Shown here one piece after another: positions 1 to 11,058 of a stretch of 48,074 nucleotides of DNA (positions are counted from its first letter, which is position 1; each line of letters begins with the position of its first letter). Under the pieces are notes generated by a model that saw only the letters and a list, made by a program, of their open reading frames with translations, ran no database searches and was not told where the DNA came from. Both the position numbers and the translations under genes were made by a program. Source of the DNA: Chara braunii (Eukaryota; Streptophyta; Charophyceae; Charales; Characeae); NCBI GenBank assembly GCA_003427395.1, contig BFEA01000330.1, positions 867,578-915,651 on the forward strand, in the 5' to 3' direction.

Positions 1-394
1 TTCCACCTTGCATTAGGTGTATGCCACCAAATTTTTGGATCATTTGGGCCAGTAGAATAAATAATAAAAATCTTTAAAGATTCATTCCCCATCTATATCC
101 CTCCTATCCCCTCCTATCCCCACCAAAACCCCTTCTACCCCCCCCTCCCCCCCCAAATACCAACCTATCAGCAAATGCTCAGAAAAATCTGAAATTTTTT
201 GGGGGGGGTCTCTAGGCCATGCGCAACACTGTCATATATATATTTTTTAATTTTTTTTTTTTTTGGTGTTAAAAAGGCGTCGTTCGGAAATCCGGACGAT
301 GGGGGGGGAGACGTCCGGGGGAGACGTCCGGGGGAGACGTCCGGTGGAGACGTCTGATCTCCAGACCATTGGTAACCTAGCTGAAAAGTCAATT
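1..394. other. Low-complexity non-coding start of window
   Basis: No gene is seen. The stretch holds C-rich and T-rich runs (about 100-155 and 243-265) and a short tandem array at 303-356, four copies of a 13-bp unit containing GAGACGTCCGG. Homology to the TIR repeat copy begins only near 395, so this part replaces the missing left end of that copy. Confidence 0.6.
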
Positions 395-1397
395 GTTCCT
401 CAAAATGTGCAAGAAAACCCTTTCTTGCAAAATCCTTTTATAGGGCAATAAGTCATTCTCATTAGATTTGCAAAAAACAAAGCTCAAATAGGAAAGTTTT
501 TAAGGACTACAAGGCAAACTTGAAAGATGTAAAAAAAAATAGATTGTGGTGAATACTCATTTATAGAACTATAAGCTAGGCTACCAGAGTGGCCCGGGGT
601 CACTTCCCCAGCCGGGCCAAAAAATAAATAAATATTTTTGAAATTTATTTTTTATTTTAAATTGCGTGACAAATTTCGATGTAACCCTGAGGCAAAACTT
701 CAGTTTATTTTTTTGCATAACATTTTTTTTTTTTTTTTTTTTTTTGGGGACCTTCCTTGGTCCTTGCACGGGTTGGTCACGCAGGACCCGGGCGGCCCGG
801 CTGGTAGCCTAGACTATAAGTCATTTTCAGTAGTTAGATAAAAACCAAGATCTGCGAAAACTAATTTATAGAAAAATAAATCAATTTTGATGTTAGCAAT
901 AAAACCCTTAGCAAAAAATATATAAGAATACAAACAACTTTTGCCAGGGAGACGCCTTCAAATATTCTTAGCCAAACATGAGTTTAAAATTTAAAAAAAA
1001 TGGGAAAAAAATCAAATAAGCAGTAAAAAATAATATGTTCGCTCAAGTATGGACGAATATGTTTGAGAACTTGTTTGAGCGTTCGAAAAACCCCCGAATG
1101 CATTCATCGTGCTATACATCTTATAAGACCATAAACATGATTTTTTTAGATAACAGAAAATGAGATATTTCAGTTCTTGAACATACGCTGCTTCACCAAG
1201 TAGTGATTTTATGTAGAAAAACTTGTTTTTCTTCTCGCCACTGTAATTGGTTCTCAAAAAGTAATTTTTTTTTTTTTTTTTTGCAGTTGTTTTACTTCAC
1301 GTAGAATTTTGTTCCTGGAGGAGTTCCGAAAAACGTACTATCATAATGATGAATACATTTCGTGCAAACCTAACAATTTATTTTGTTAGGTTTTCAC
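395..1397. mobile_element. Left-truncated copy of the GTGAAAACC TIR element (copy 1)
   Basis: This stretch is a diverged paralogue of 11200-12003. Matching blocks occur in the same order: the CTCAAAATGTGCAAGAAAA block, the GAATACTCATTTATA block, the AGCCAA block, and the right terminus TTTTGTTAGGTTTTCAC at 1381-1397. The left terminal repeat present in the other copy is not found here, so the copy is 5' truncated. It contains no coding sequence. The 237-bp MITE at 576-812 is inserted in it. The superfamily is unknown. Confidence 0.7.
576..812. mobile_element. 237-bp hAT-like MITE with 8-bp TSD
   Basis: The ends are perfect 12-bp inverted repeats, CTAGGCTACCAG and CTGGTAGCCTAG, with further inverted similarity inside (GGCCCGGG region against CCCGGGCGGCC). 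The element is flanked by identical 8-bp direct repeats ACTATAAG at 568-575 and 813-820. The paralogous sequence near 11371-11395 has a single ACTATAAG and no insert, a natural empty site. An 8-bp duplication is typical of hAT elements. The interior is A/T-rich with a long T-run and has no transposase. A diverged relative lies at 3453-3703. Confidence 0.8.
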
Positions 1398-1787
1398 GAA
1401 TCCTGTGTTCCATATATTCCTGTTCAAAGTATGCTAAGAAAAATTATGTTGTGTGTCTGGTGCTCCTTATCTGTGAAAGCGGTGATGTGGACGACAAAGA
1501 CTTCCATGAGCAAGAAGGATTTGACAGATTTTCGTCTGGATAAAACTGTTGGAAGTAACCAAACATCTCCTATTAAACAAGCAGTACTTGGCCCAGCTAT
1601 TGCCCGCGGAAAAAATAGAGTAGAAACACTTCTAGCTTGATGAGTTTGGATGCTCCTATAGTGGCCCGTACGTTTCCTAAAATCGTGGTTTGTCAACGGG
1701 TGCGACTTTAGGAAGTATTGGTGGTTTAAACCATGTTCTAGAAAGTTCACAAATGAGAAAAGAGAGGTTCACACTAAAAAAAGCTCG

Positions 1788-1825
<38 letters not shown>

Positions 1826-2170
1826 CACACACACACACGTACACCAAAAAGCAAAGGTGGAAACAAACCATTGCACCTTGAACTTTTCCACTTCCGATGA
1901 AATAAATACTAAATGAAAGGGGAAGTTATGTTTTTACACACCTGACATATTGACAGAAAACCCACCGAACTACCCATCAATCACATGGGTGCTGGTACAA
2001 CGGAAAAATTTCCTAGAATTAAATAATCATTCTACAGTAAAATTATAATATAAATTTCAAATTTTCATTCCATCTTAAAAAATGTCATTCCAATTTTAAA
2101 ATTTTTCATCTTACTTGTAAACTTTCATTCCAAAAATGGGGAATCCCTTCTTATTTGGACTGCATGCTAG
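1398..2170. other. Intergenic sequence with (AC)n microsatellite
   Basis: No gene is recognised. A nearly pure (AC)n microsatellite occupies about 1790-1838. From about 2040 on, the sequence becomes A/T-rich with repeated CATTCCA words that lead into the inverted repeat at 2171-2345. Confidence 0.6.
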
Positions 2171-2345
2171 AGATGGAATGAAAGTCTGGATGAGTTCATG
2201 AAATGTTTTAATTGGACTGTCATTGTAAGTAAGGATTTTCAATCATAAATAGGTTAATCCAATCTAAATTATAAGATATTTGTTGTAGTAGAACAAAAAA
2301 ATAATTAAAATATTTCATAAACTCGTCCAGACTCTCATTCCATCT
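2171..2345. repeat. Inverted repeat (foldback), 43-bp arms
   Basis: The arm at 2171-2213 (starting AGATGGAATGAAAGTCTGG) pairs with the reverse complement of 2303-2345 with about seven mismatches. The spacer is about 90 bp. The flanks carry further ATTCCATC-type words, so this is probably the core of a larger A/T-rich MITE whose outer ends I could not place. Confidence 0.65.
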
Positions 2346-2652
2346 TGAACAAATAGATGTAGTTGGAAGGGAAAACTCATATTTAGACGGTAACTTATCA
2401 AATAAAACTGAAAATTTTAGAATTGGACGAACAGTGAAATGATAATTTATAAATATGAAGGATTTTTTTTTATGGAATGTTTTTTCAACTTTCATTTCTC
2501 GTGGGAATTTTTCAGATGTAGTATGTCACCGTGAACCGCCGAACACCTTTGGAATTGCCGCGCCACCAATCCAACCACTATGCCAGCTCGCCCACTACAT
2601 GGGAACTTCGTCGGGCACGAGCCTGTTCAACCAGCTAACCACCGAACCCACT

Positions 2653-2757
2653 AGCTTTTTAACCCGAATAGAACGCCCGGTCATGTCGCTGGGTCAGGAC
2701 CGAAAGTTGTGTCAAATACAACTATAAGTACCGACCGTTCTATTCGGGTGAAGACGG
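2653..2757. mobile_element. 105-bp TA-flanked MITE, degenerate left end
   Basis: This is the third and most decayed copy of the family seen at 3349-3453 and 17014-17118. The right end GGGTGAAGACGG followed by TA is intact, and the inner arms CCCGAATAGAACG and CGTTCTATTCGGG still pair. The left end has decayed to a T-run. The core contains GGACCGAAAG, shared with the 17-kb copy. A TA target and short inverted ends suggest a Tc1/mariner-type origin, which is an inference. Confidence 0.65.
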
Positions 2758-2766
2758 TAACCTTTT

Positions 2767-3346
2767 AACCCGAGCTGGCTACTTATGTTAAGTTATGTAA
2801 GAGAGGAAAAGATAAGTGCACTTGTGAGATTTATAGTTGTGGAGGAAGGGGAGTTTGCATGTATGCACAAAAGGGAGGCAAGGAGCCGGAGGAGGGGGAA
2901 ATGCTTGGATGTCGTGCACGGTCGGACTGCAGTGTGTGGCACACAACCACTCTACACATCAATTCGATCACTGTGCTTATAGAGCTCAATAACGAGAAGG
3001 GAAAGCAGGAAGGAGGGGGGGGGGAAGATGTTGCCAAAAAGAGGGGAAGATCAAGAGAGGAGAGGAAGGGAGAGAGAGCAAGGACGAGGAGGAAGACATA
3101 ATTGTGGGAGGAAGATGGGGGGAGGGAATACATAGGCACTCAGACTTGACATGTATGAGCAGGAAAGGAGGAATGCGAGCAGGCAAGAATCCAGAAAGTG
3201 AGATGGTGGAAAATCAATGGAAGTCATCATTTGAACTGTCGGTAAAAGAGAAGGACAGTGCCCATAAAGGTGACGGCGGATGTGCGCACACACGACTTTG
3301 AAAGAAATTAGAAATTGCCACGTGTGCTCGATAAGGTGTGAAAAGG
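2767..3346. other. Purine-rich non-coding stretch
   Basis: No gene is recognised. A strongly purine-biased segment lies at about 2995-3125 (GGAAG/GAGGA words). It produces long but low-complexity open frames on both strands, which I do not regard as coding. Confidence 0.5.
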
Positions 3347-3348
3347 TA

Positions 3349-3453
3349 CCGTCTTCACCTGAATAAAAGACCCGGTTACTAAAGTTGTATGTGGGGTAAC
3401 TTGCAGACTAGATGCAACGAGAACGCCCGGGCATTTTATTCAGGTGAAAACGA
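3349..3453. mobile_element. 105-bp TA-flanked MITE
   Basis: The element is bounded by TA at 3347-3348 and 3454-3455. Its ends are CCGTCTTCACCTGAATAAAA and the inverse TTTTATTCAGGTGAAAACGA. It has exactly the same length as the copy at 17014-17118. It has no coding capacity, and the hAT-like MITE at 3453-3703 begins immediately next to it. Tc1/mariner affiliation is inferred from the TA flanks. Confidence 0.75.
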
Positions 3454-3501
3454 TAGGCTATCAGAGAGGCCTGGGGCTGCTTGGCTGGCTGGGCAAAAAA
3501 A

Positions 3502-3535
<34 letters not shown>

Positions 3536-3703
3536 AATCCGATGTTTTTTTTTTTTTTTTAATGTTGTAAAAACTTTTAACGCGAGCCTGAGTCAAAAGT
3601 TGTGTTTCTCATCTTTTTCTTTCGCTAGGATCTTCCCTCGCCCATTCCCGGCTGGGCCGCCTGGGCAACCAAGGTAACCCGAGAGGCCCAGTTGGTAGCC
3701 CAG
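3453..3703. mobile_element. hAT-like MITE, second family member
   Basis: The left end TAGGCTATCAGAGAGGCC and right end GGCCCAGTTGGTAGCCCAG are inverted repeats related to the termini of the 576-812 element. Both elements also share a T-run and a CCTGAG-CAAAA core. No clean 8-bp TSD remains, though the flanks GAAAACGA and ACGAAAAA are similar. It abuts the 105-bp MITE on its left. Non-coding. Confidence 0.65.
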
Positions 3704-3919
3704 ACGAAAAACAATAGCAAGAAATTACAAGTACCTATCTCATCTGTGCAAATTGAAACAAAAAGAAGGAGATGTATGAAAAGTTACAAAAACTGCCAAA
3801 CACTGAAAGAAACTGAAACACAATACTAATTTTCGTAATTTACAACCCCCTTGCTAAAGCTAAATGAAAAAGAAGGGTGTAGATTCTGCAGAAGATAGAG
3901 CGCTCGAGCAAAAGAGTAT

Positions 3920-5898
3920 GGGGCTCGTTAGACACTCCTTGGAGCGTCCTCGGGGCCGAAGGAAGTTTTTTTTGGGGTTTTCAAGGAAATTCCCGCCGTC
4001 GTTCCACCTATTCTTGGGGTGGTCTCCCAAGGATGATTCCTTTCGGCCGGCGGCGGCCATTTTCATAATATTATGGTCAGCCGCAGGAGGGTCAATGCCT
4101 TGGTCCATTGGGTGATGTTTGTCTTGCTACGCTATGGTCCAGCTGTTGAAGGCGGGAAATTTTGAACGGTGCTGGCGACCGGAAAAAAAAAAAACTTGAA
4201 AAGCAATGGACCTCCGAAGTCGAAAATTGAAGTTTAAATTGGGTGTTGGACGTCACGACGACGACGCGGGGCAGGTGGCATCCATATCTGCGACGGTGGA
4301 AGCGGGCATTTGCAGCAGCGCAGTGGAGTCCTCGTACGTCACAAATTTGTGAGTGCCTCTAGAAGGTCCATCGCCATCGCCTCTGCATTCCGCCGCGCCT
4401 ATGTGTTGAGTCGAGCACACGCAGGGAACATCGTCGAGGACTTGGCGCTGAGGTTACCGTGGTCGTGGCTAGCTGGTAGGCTGCTGCATTTTTGTGGTTC
4501 ATGAGCATCGCAACACACATGTCGATGGAGGGCGGCAACGATGACGGACGTGCGAAGTTGACGACGATCGAGAAGACGGCCGTGGTGGTGGTAGTGACGG
4601 CCGTGCTCTTTCGTTGTCATCAGGAGAGGGCATTGGGCAGAATGAGAGCGCAGATCCGTGCACGAAGGAGGAAAACGCTTCATCAAGTTCCGGTCGAAAG
4701 GCTGTATAGCGTGGCCATCACGGAGGCTGCATTTCAGGTTTGCTGCGCCATGGGTTGCAATGTTCTTCCACGAGCGACGTCGAGGTGGTGGATGAAAAAG
4801 AGGCTGGGGGGGGCGTGGGCGGATCTCAGGCAATGCGATGGTGCGATGGAAGGGTACTTCTGGGAGAAGCTGCGTATGTCGCCATGTGTCTTTCAGGCGA
4901 TGACGATTGCATCTAGTGTGGATGAACGCCAACGGGATGTGTTGTCGGCTGCAGTCGGTGTCGATCCCTCGTCTTCTCTGCTGGAGGCCTTCGATAGAGG
5001 TCGGCCATCAACGATAGAGGAAGCACACATGGAACGGGAGGACCACGACAAGCAAAATTGTGACGCTAGGAGCAGCAGTGGCAACCTTCAATTGAGGTCA
5101 GCCATCAACAATACGTACGACAGGGCCGTAATTCTACGATGACAGTGAAGCTACACCGAACGGCGACGATGAAGGGAGCAACCGGTAGAGGACAGCATAT
5201 GACACACACACTCTAACAGGTCGTACGCCCTTGAATTCCGAGCCGGGCTGTAGCTTGCACGGTGGTTTCCAGAGACCTTTGAAAGACATCGGCCATGAAA
5301 GGCAAGTGGGGAAGGGCAGTAGCTAGACGACGATGGTATACCTCCAGCAAACGACGACGAAGAGGGCTGCAGACGACATACCCCAGCATGTGACATTGTC
5401 AAATGCCTTGTAACGTCTTTCGTCGCGAAATAGTGGGCAATCGGAGCAAGGGGGGTCGGCTGAAGTATTCAAATTTGCCGACAGTTCGGCCCCTTTCCGT
5501 TTGGCGGCATGTACTGCGAGGGAGAACACTGGTCAACGACGTCCGTGGGGGCCGGCCGGCCACCAACGGTTACCGTTGGTGCAAGGTTCCTGGAAGCCGA
5601 ACGTTGAAGACCCAAGATGTCCGTGTGCTGCCCGATAGGAACTCCAATGGACCAGCCGACAAAAAATTATTGCCGACGAAGGGTGTCCTCGCCGCTCCGA
5701 TTATCATGGATCCTTGACCTCCAAGGGACCTCGGGAGGTCCCTTGGGGAATGCCACCAAATGGCTGTAGCCCGAGGACGTCCCAAGGATTCCCCAAGGAA
5801 ATGTTTTCACATTTTTTTTCCGTTTTCATCCCCAAGAATAGGTGGAATAAAATTTTCCTTGGGGAATTTTTGCGCCCGAGGAGTGTCTAACGAGGCCC
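3920..5898. mobile_element. Decayed PIF/Harbinger-like DNA transposon (about 1.98 kb)
   Basis: The terminal inverted repeats are GGGGCTCGTTAGACACTCCT (3920-3939) and its complement at 5879-5898, one mismatch in 20. Inverted similarity continues inward about 100 bp on each side; TTCCACCTATTCTTGGGG is present at both ends in opposite orientation. The interior is GC-rich, unlike the A/T-rich surroundings, and encodes a transposase-like N-terminal relic at 4492-5142. Harbinger elements usually have 3-bp TWA duplications; the flanks here (TAT, TGT) do not match. Assignment rests on the termini and the protein relic. hAT cannot be excluded, because the right end can also be read as CAGGGCC. Confidence 0.65.
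4492..5142 (+). pseudogene. Harbinger-like transposase N-terminal relic
   Basis: This 216-residue open frame contains a stretch at about residues 97-142 (RWWMKKRLGGAWADLR, then YFWEKLRMSP). It resembles the region ahead of the catalytic domain in Harbinger-type nucleases, where a Trp-rich motif is followed by YF-R-FRMS. No DDE catalytic domain follows: the downstream interior to 5700 holds no recognisable motif, so the gene is internally deleted or decayed. The ATG at 4492 is simply the first in frame. The frame lies inside the 3920-5898 element and is more GC-rich than its neighbourhood. A chance frame is possible, but the motif order argues against it. Confidence 0.5.
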
Positions 5899-7141
5899 TG
5901 TGTCACATATTGCTAGATTATGTCGCCTATTGCTAGGTTATGTCGCATTGCATATGTGATGGGCAGGGGGTTCAAAATTGATCCAGCTCCTGATCACACA
6001 TAGATATGATCATCGAAAAGAAAACCATGATCAGATTACACCATGCAAGAACAAAAGTGTGATGACGAAGTAGTAACAAGGGCAGCCAATTGGACTTTGG
6101 CTAGCCCACACAGAAAAGTCCACCGTGGATCTCAATCTCTCCTTTGAGGAACTGGATTTCTCAGGGTAAAAATCCCCTATGTATAGTGGGACGTTGGACC
6201 CGCTTTCCAGTAGGTGCTGCTCCCTACCAATAGACCGGAGCACCTAGGACTCTTGCTAGGAGGGAGTGCTCGTACCACTGGGTTGTTTAAAAAAAAAAAA
6301 AACATGAAATACACGAGCTCTACATCGGACGAAGTGCGGAACTTATCAAGATCCGTACTCCACCACTTTGTCGGTGTCACTCCGAGAAAACAATGAAAAA
6401 GACAGCCAAAGATATGAATAGGATTATCATTCTTACAGTTTTCTTTTCTACGAAGAACTTCAAAAATTCCTTCAGAGTATCAAACTTACCATCAATTTTT
6501 ATTCATAGAGTTCTACTCAAGGGGAAAAACCCGACATGGGAACCTCTGAGCACAAAAAGAAAAAGAGAAGAGAAAAGGCGAAAGGGAAGGAGGGTTCTAT
6601 TACAGCGTTACTTACATTTCCTGCGGAGGATATTGAAGGCCTCTGTTAAAGCACCGGTACATGCCAGCTATCGGTCGTGGGCCCCTTTCGGAGGCCGCTC
6701 GCTCGCTGCCGAGTCATTTTATCTATGGTGCTCAGCCTCCTAAATTTTCGGAGAGGCTCAAAACAAGTTCTCCAGTTGCCTGGGGCCATATGCTGGTGGT
6801 TTAAGAAGGCGGCATCTAAGATGCCCTTCAAGTAAAGGTGACAGAAAGGAGTTGAACTTAGTACCATCACTCTGAAGATCGCAACGATTCGTAATGTGAT
6901 GGAATCGGGGAGGGCGATGAGTATACGGTACACCCAGGTAAATGGACGAGGAAATCTCGAAATAAAGTGATAATGTGGTCACTAAAACATGGTCTCGCCA
7001 GGACTGATTATGGGACAGGATGGGAATTCGTCTTGGGACGATGCAGTACAATTCCGCATACTAGTTACAAGCTATCCACGCTGTATTGAACAAAAGAACG
7101 TGAAGGAGAAAAGGGCAGATGGGAAAGGAAGGGTGAGGAAG
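5899..7141. other. Non-coding stretch containing a probable SINE
   Basis: No gene is recognised. A tRNA-like SINE head on the minus strand is listed separately (6180-6290). The ORFs here, such as 6393-6743, lack domain signals and are interrupted by low-complexity purine runs. Confidence 0.4.
6180..6290 (-). mobile_element. Probable tRNA-derived SINE head
   Basis: On the minus strand the sequence starts CCCAGTGGTACGAGCACTCC and continues through CTAGCAAGAGTCCTAGG. This is a tRNA-like D arm (box A pattern) and anticodon arm; the box B is degenerate. The body segment at 6197-6240 is shared with 14312-14348 (GGTGCTGCTTCCCACCAATAG in one form). No clear tail or target duplication is visible, so the limits are approximate. 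Confidence 0.45.
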
Positions 7142-7318
7142 ATAAGTACATGAGAGATGATCAACGTGATGCCGATAGAAGATCTGAAGTGGTGAGGAAA
7201 ATAAGTACACGAGAGACGATCAACGTGATGACAATAAAATATCTGAAGTGGTGAGGTAGATAAGTACACGAGAGACGATCAATGTACTGACGATAGAAGA
7301 TTTGACGTCTACCAAAAA
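7142..7318. repeat. Tandem array, three copies of a 59-bp unit
   Basis: Units begin ATAAGTACA at 7142, 7201 and 7260, each continuing with GAGA-GATCAA-GT and ending near GAAG/GTGAGG. The period is exactly 59 bp with several substitutions per unit. Non-coding. Confidence 0.85.
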
Positions 7319-8418
7319 GGGGAAGGATGGGCAAGACTAGAAAGGTGACTGGACTCTAGATAATAAAGGGAGGGGAATTACTTTTTGTTGTCGATGGTTG
7401 AAGCCATTTAGGGGGATAGAGGTGGGGAGGGCATGTGTGGCATTGGGAGAATGCACCGAGAAGGCCACTGAATTGTAGCTTCGCTGCTTATAGGTGTTGG
7501 ATCTCTCACAGACTCTTTTTAAACCTCTCTCGTGGCGAAGAGAAGGATGCGGAGCTGAAGGAGTGCTAAGAAGAAGGAGGGGAAGAAGGAAAGGAAGGAA
7601 ATGGGGAACCGTTAAACATAGGGAAGGAGGAGGGAACGAAGGAGAAGAAGAAAAGGCGAAACCATTGTCCGATTCCTCACTGGAACTAGAACGCTCTTCG
7701 TCGGTGAACCATTCCTCAACTAGCATGTGAACCTCCTAGCATTCACCATCTGTTTCAAGGTCGTTGATGTTATCAAAGATCCATAACGTTGTCCAAAAGG
7801 TGGGGGAAGTGGCCGGAGGTGAAAGAAAAGTGTGCACTAACAGTTGGATGGTCTCAGTACTACTCTGCGACAGACTTGCCCAGTGGACTGATGGTGACAA
7901 CGATGGTTCTATTTGTTTGGCCTTTGCAAAATCGCTCCGACTGTCCAAATTAACGGGCAAATTAACGAATAGATAACACGCAATACGAGTGATCGTACGC
8001 TTGACAACCTGTCTGTACCAATCTGCTTTAGGTAAGCAATCACATAACCATTTGATTACATCACATATCAATAATTGTTTATTGCACACATGAATCACTG
8101 GGTAATTCGATGTAATAGGACTTAACTCAAAACAGTGATGGAGAGGGATCCGAAGAAAACAAAAGCTTAGTCACGTATATCTCGCTTCAAACTAGGTATT
8201 CCACTTGTTATCAATCACTCAAGAGGAACCAAAGGAGTTGTGAATGACAAAAAATCGGACTATCATGTTTTGAGATCCAGACGAGGGGGAATTCAGAGGA
8301 GACTGAGGAGAGGAAGAAGCCAGAGGTGAGATGAGGAGTCATAAATCCCATGTGAAAAAGGGAATGGTAAGATGTGGAAGAACTAGAAAGCGAGTGTGGT
8401 TGTCGACACGCAGGTAGC
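7319..8418. other. Unassigned stretch with long but unrecognised frames
   Basis: Two minus-strand open frames (7337-7726, 129 residues, and 7736-8098, 120 residues) are the longest here. The first is dominated by Ser/Pro/Leu low complexity from a purine-rich tract. The second has ordinary composition but no motif I know. Neither has splice or start context I can defend. Confidence 0.3.
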
Positions 8419-8419
8419 C

Positions 8420-8492
8420 AAATGAAATGCTAGATTGCAAGATCACCACGCGCATGTTGCTAAATGAAATGCTAGATTGCAAGATCGCCAAG
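8420..8492. repeat. Short tandem duplication, 42-bp period
   Basis: AAATGAAATGCTAGATTGCA occurs at 8420 and again at 8462, followed in both cases by AGATC-CCA. It is a two-copy tandem duplication with few differences. Confidence 0.8.
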
Positions 8493-8503
8493 GCAAATTT
8501 TGA

Positions 8504-9553
8504 ACTTAATTGTTGCTGTCAGTCAGCCGTGATTTTGTTCGCAAACGCATGCAATGCAACACAAATACTCCCGCAATTATGCTCGAAAATATTTTGAATC
8601 TCTCTCACAAACGATGTAAAGAAGACGATGTAACATACATGTGTCTTCGAGATGTACGACAACGCAACAAATTTTCGAAAGAATTCTCGATATGTCCCGA
8701 TAGAAAAATTTCAACCACCATCTCCACAAGAAAGCACCCAGTGATCATTTGTTGGGACTTTAGCCTAGCTCCGGACTAGGTGCGGAGTGTTGACGCTGTT
8801 AGGATGGAGTTCAACAACGTGGAAAACAACCAGAGTATAGAGCCATCGAGGTGTTGTCACATGCACAGTTCCTTACCTGCATCGGACCCCTGCGATTCGG
8901 CCTCGTCCTTCATTGACCAAGTTTCTCGGACGATAGGGTTAACAAAATTCGATCGTTCTATAATTTTTATGCAAGGGATTTTACTGGTCTTCAATTGGAA
9001 CGGCGTTAGACCTGTCCATTCGTGTGGCGTTGCTCAATGAACCATTGTGATGTAATACACAATTTCAAGCTAAGGGCATATGTGTTGCAAAGTTTTTGTT
9101 TATGTGAGATAGTCGCCCATCACTTAATTGTTGAATTATTTGAATTGTATGAAAAACTTTATTTTTTTCATGTATAATCCAAAATTATACAACGAGTGAT
9201 TTTCTGTTCTAAAAATGGAAAAACCGATTGTATAGATCATTGTATTTAAATACATGGATCGTTTTTTTTCTTGTCTTTTGGTGTTGCCATATCATTTTGT
9301 TTGGATCATTTTGGCACGCTAATATCGGTTGGATCTATACGTACAAGCTGGAAAGGGTGTGAACTGTTTCATCCAATTGTAAGTATCGTATGAAGTGCTT
9401 GTACAAGTGTTCCATCCGTAGCGCAGATCCACTAAATTTTAGCTATAAGTTTAATAAACTTCAATATCATCCCTGATATAAGACCAATATTAGTTGCTTC
9501 TATCGATTGCATTTTCGGTAATCCTAACAGTAGAATGAGCACTGAAGAGGGCG

Positions 9554-9587
<34 letters not shown>

Positions 9588-11053
9588 TGAGCATAAGATT
9601 CTTTGTGGGTAGACTTTGTTCAATCATATCATTCAAAGGGTTGAGGCATAATAAACCATAGTCCATCTGCGTCAATTTTTCTTTTCTTCAACTGATTATT
9701 TTTCCATCTGTAGTCTTGAGATCATCTGTAGTATGAAATGTGACATTTTTTGCAAAAAGCGAACAAGGATAAGTCATATTATTTGGCTAGTAGGATCGTA
9801 TCCGCCCATACCGCAACTCGTCTACATTTTTCGTCGTATTCAGGTTTGTCAATCCAACTTGGAAAAAACCATTCCTCCATGGGAATCTGAGATGTTCGAT
9901 AGAGCGAACATAACCAAGGTTTATTTGGAAGGCAGTAGGGAATACATGTCCTATGAGCTTGAGTCACATATTTGAAACAACGAGTATATTCAACAAAATC
10001 TATCTTGTGCTGTTGAGTTGTCATTTTGTAAACACAGGAGATGCGTTCACATAAGTAGTTAAATTGACTAGATGAATTTGAGAAAACGAAAGGAGGAAAT
10101 ATAAATATAGGGGAAGAAGGAGAGGTAGCTTCTTGCCTTGTCATATAGCTAAGAATCTCCATTAGGGCGATAAAGGTTTCTTCAAAACCTACACCTTGTC
10201 GTAACCAGGTATGCTTGCTGGTTCATGGTCGCGTCGAAGCGTCATTTTTCCATATTTTAGGACCTTACGATAATGTACTCGAAGTTCTGGTAAGCGGGTT
10301 AGCCAGTTTGTGTTTCTTTTTCAGTTCTCTTTCGGTGACGGATGTTGAAGTCCAGTCCCTGAAGAGGGCAAGCCCACCTTTCCATCATACGAGTTGGATG
10401 TTGACCTCTTCAGTGCGAATAGAGGTTCAAGTTTGCGACTAGGATAAACTTCCTTTCGTATATATGAGAGCGAAAATGGTTGATTCCCCACAACACTACA
10501 TAGTTCCGATTAGTTTCGAATAGTTTCTCTTTCTGTCCGGAACACTGTCTTTGAAGCATATTTCGCCACATGTTCCAATCCACCGGACCCTTAGGACCCT
10601 TAGTCTGCTAGAACAGCTAAAATAACTTTGGGTGCTAATCCGTCGTTATAAGATTAGGATTGGAATCGAGACCATAACCCTTTTCAGGGTTAAAAAAACA
10701 TGGTTACAATCCGGACTTCAAACCAACGGTTGCAATTTCTTGACCATATTTGTGGTCGTTGCGGCAATCGCTTGATGAATCTTCGATACTATAAGGTCAA
10801 TCCAAAAAAGGCTCGGACCTGCGTGAGGGAGGTGGGAAAGGGCGCATCCACTACCGCTTCCATCCATTATGACGATGTGGTTGAGGAACAAAATCTCCAC
10901 GAGGAAGAAGCACTCTTTTCAATGGCACCTTGAAACCCGCATTCCTGAACATGCAACATCGATTGATACATCAAAACATCATGTATGTACACGATCGCCG
11001 ATCACCCAATGATTAATAATGCTCTGCGCCAACTGCATTTTGCACATAACATT
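8504..11053. other. A/T-rich non-coding stretch
   Basis: No gene is recognised in these 2.5 kb. A run of about 24 A lies at 9559-9582. Frames such as 8510-8779, 9779-10162 (minus) and 10700-10933 have no recognisable domain. Short exons of an unfamiliar spliced gene could be present but cannot be supported by reading alone. Confidence 0.4.
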
Positions 11054-11058
11054 GAATT

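Noticed and set aside
7337-8098. Minus-strand ORFs of 129 and 120 residues
   Set aside because: The first is Ser/Pro/Leu low complexity from a purine tract and the second has no recognisable feature. Kept only as an unassigned stretch.
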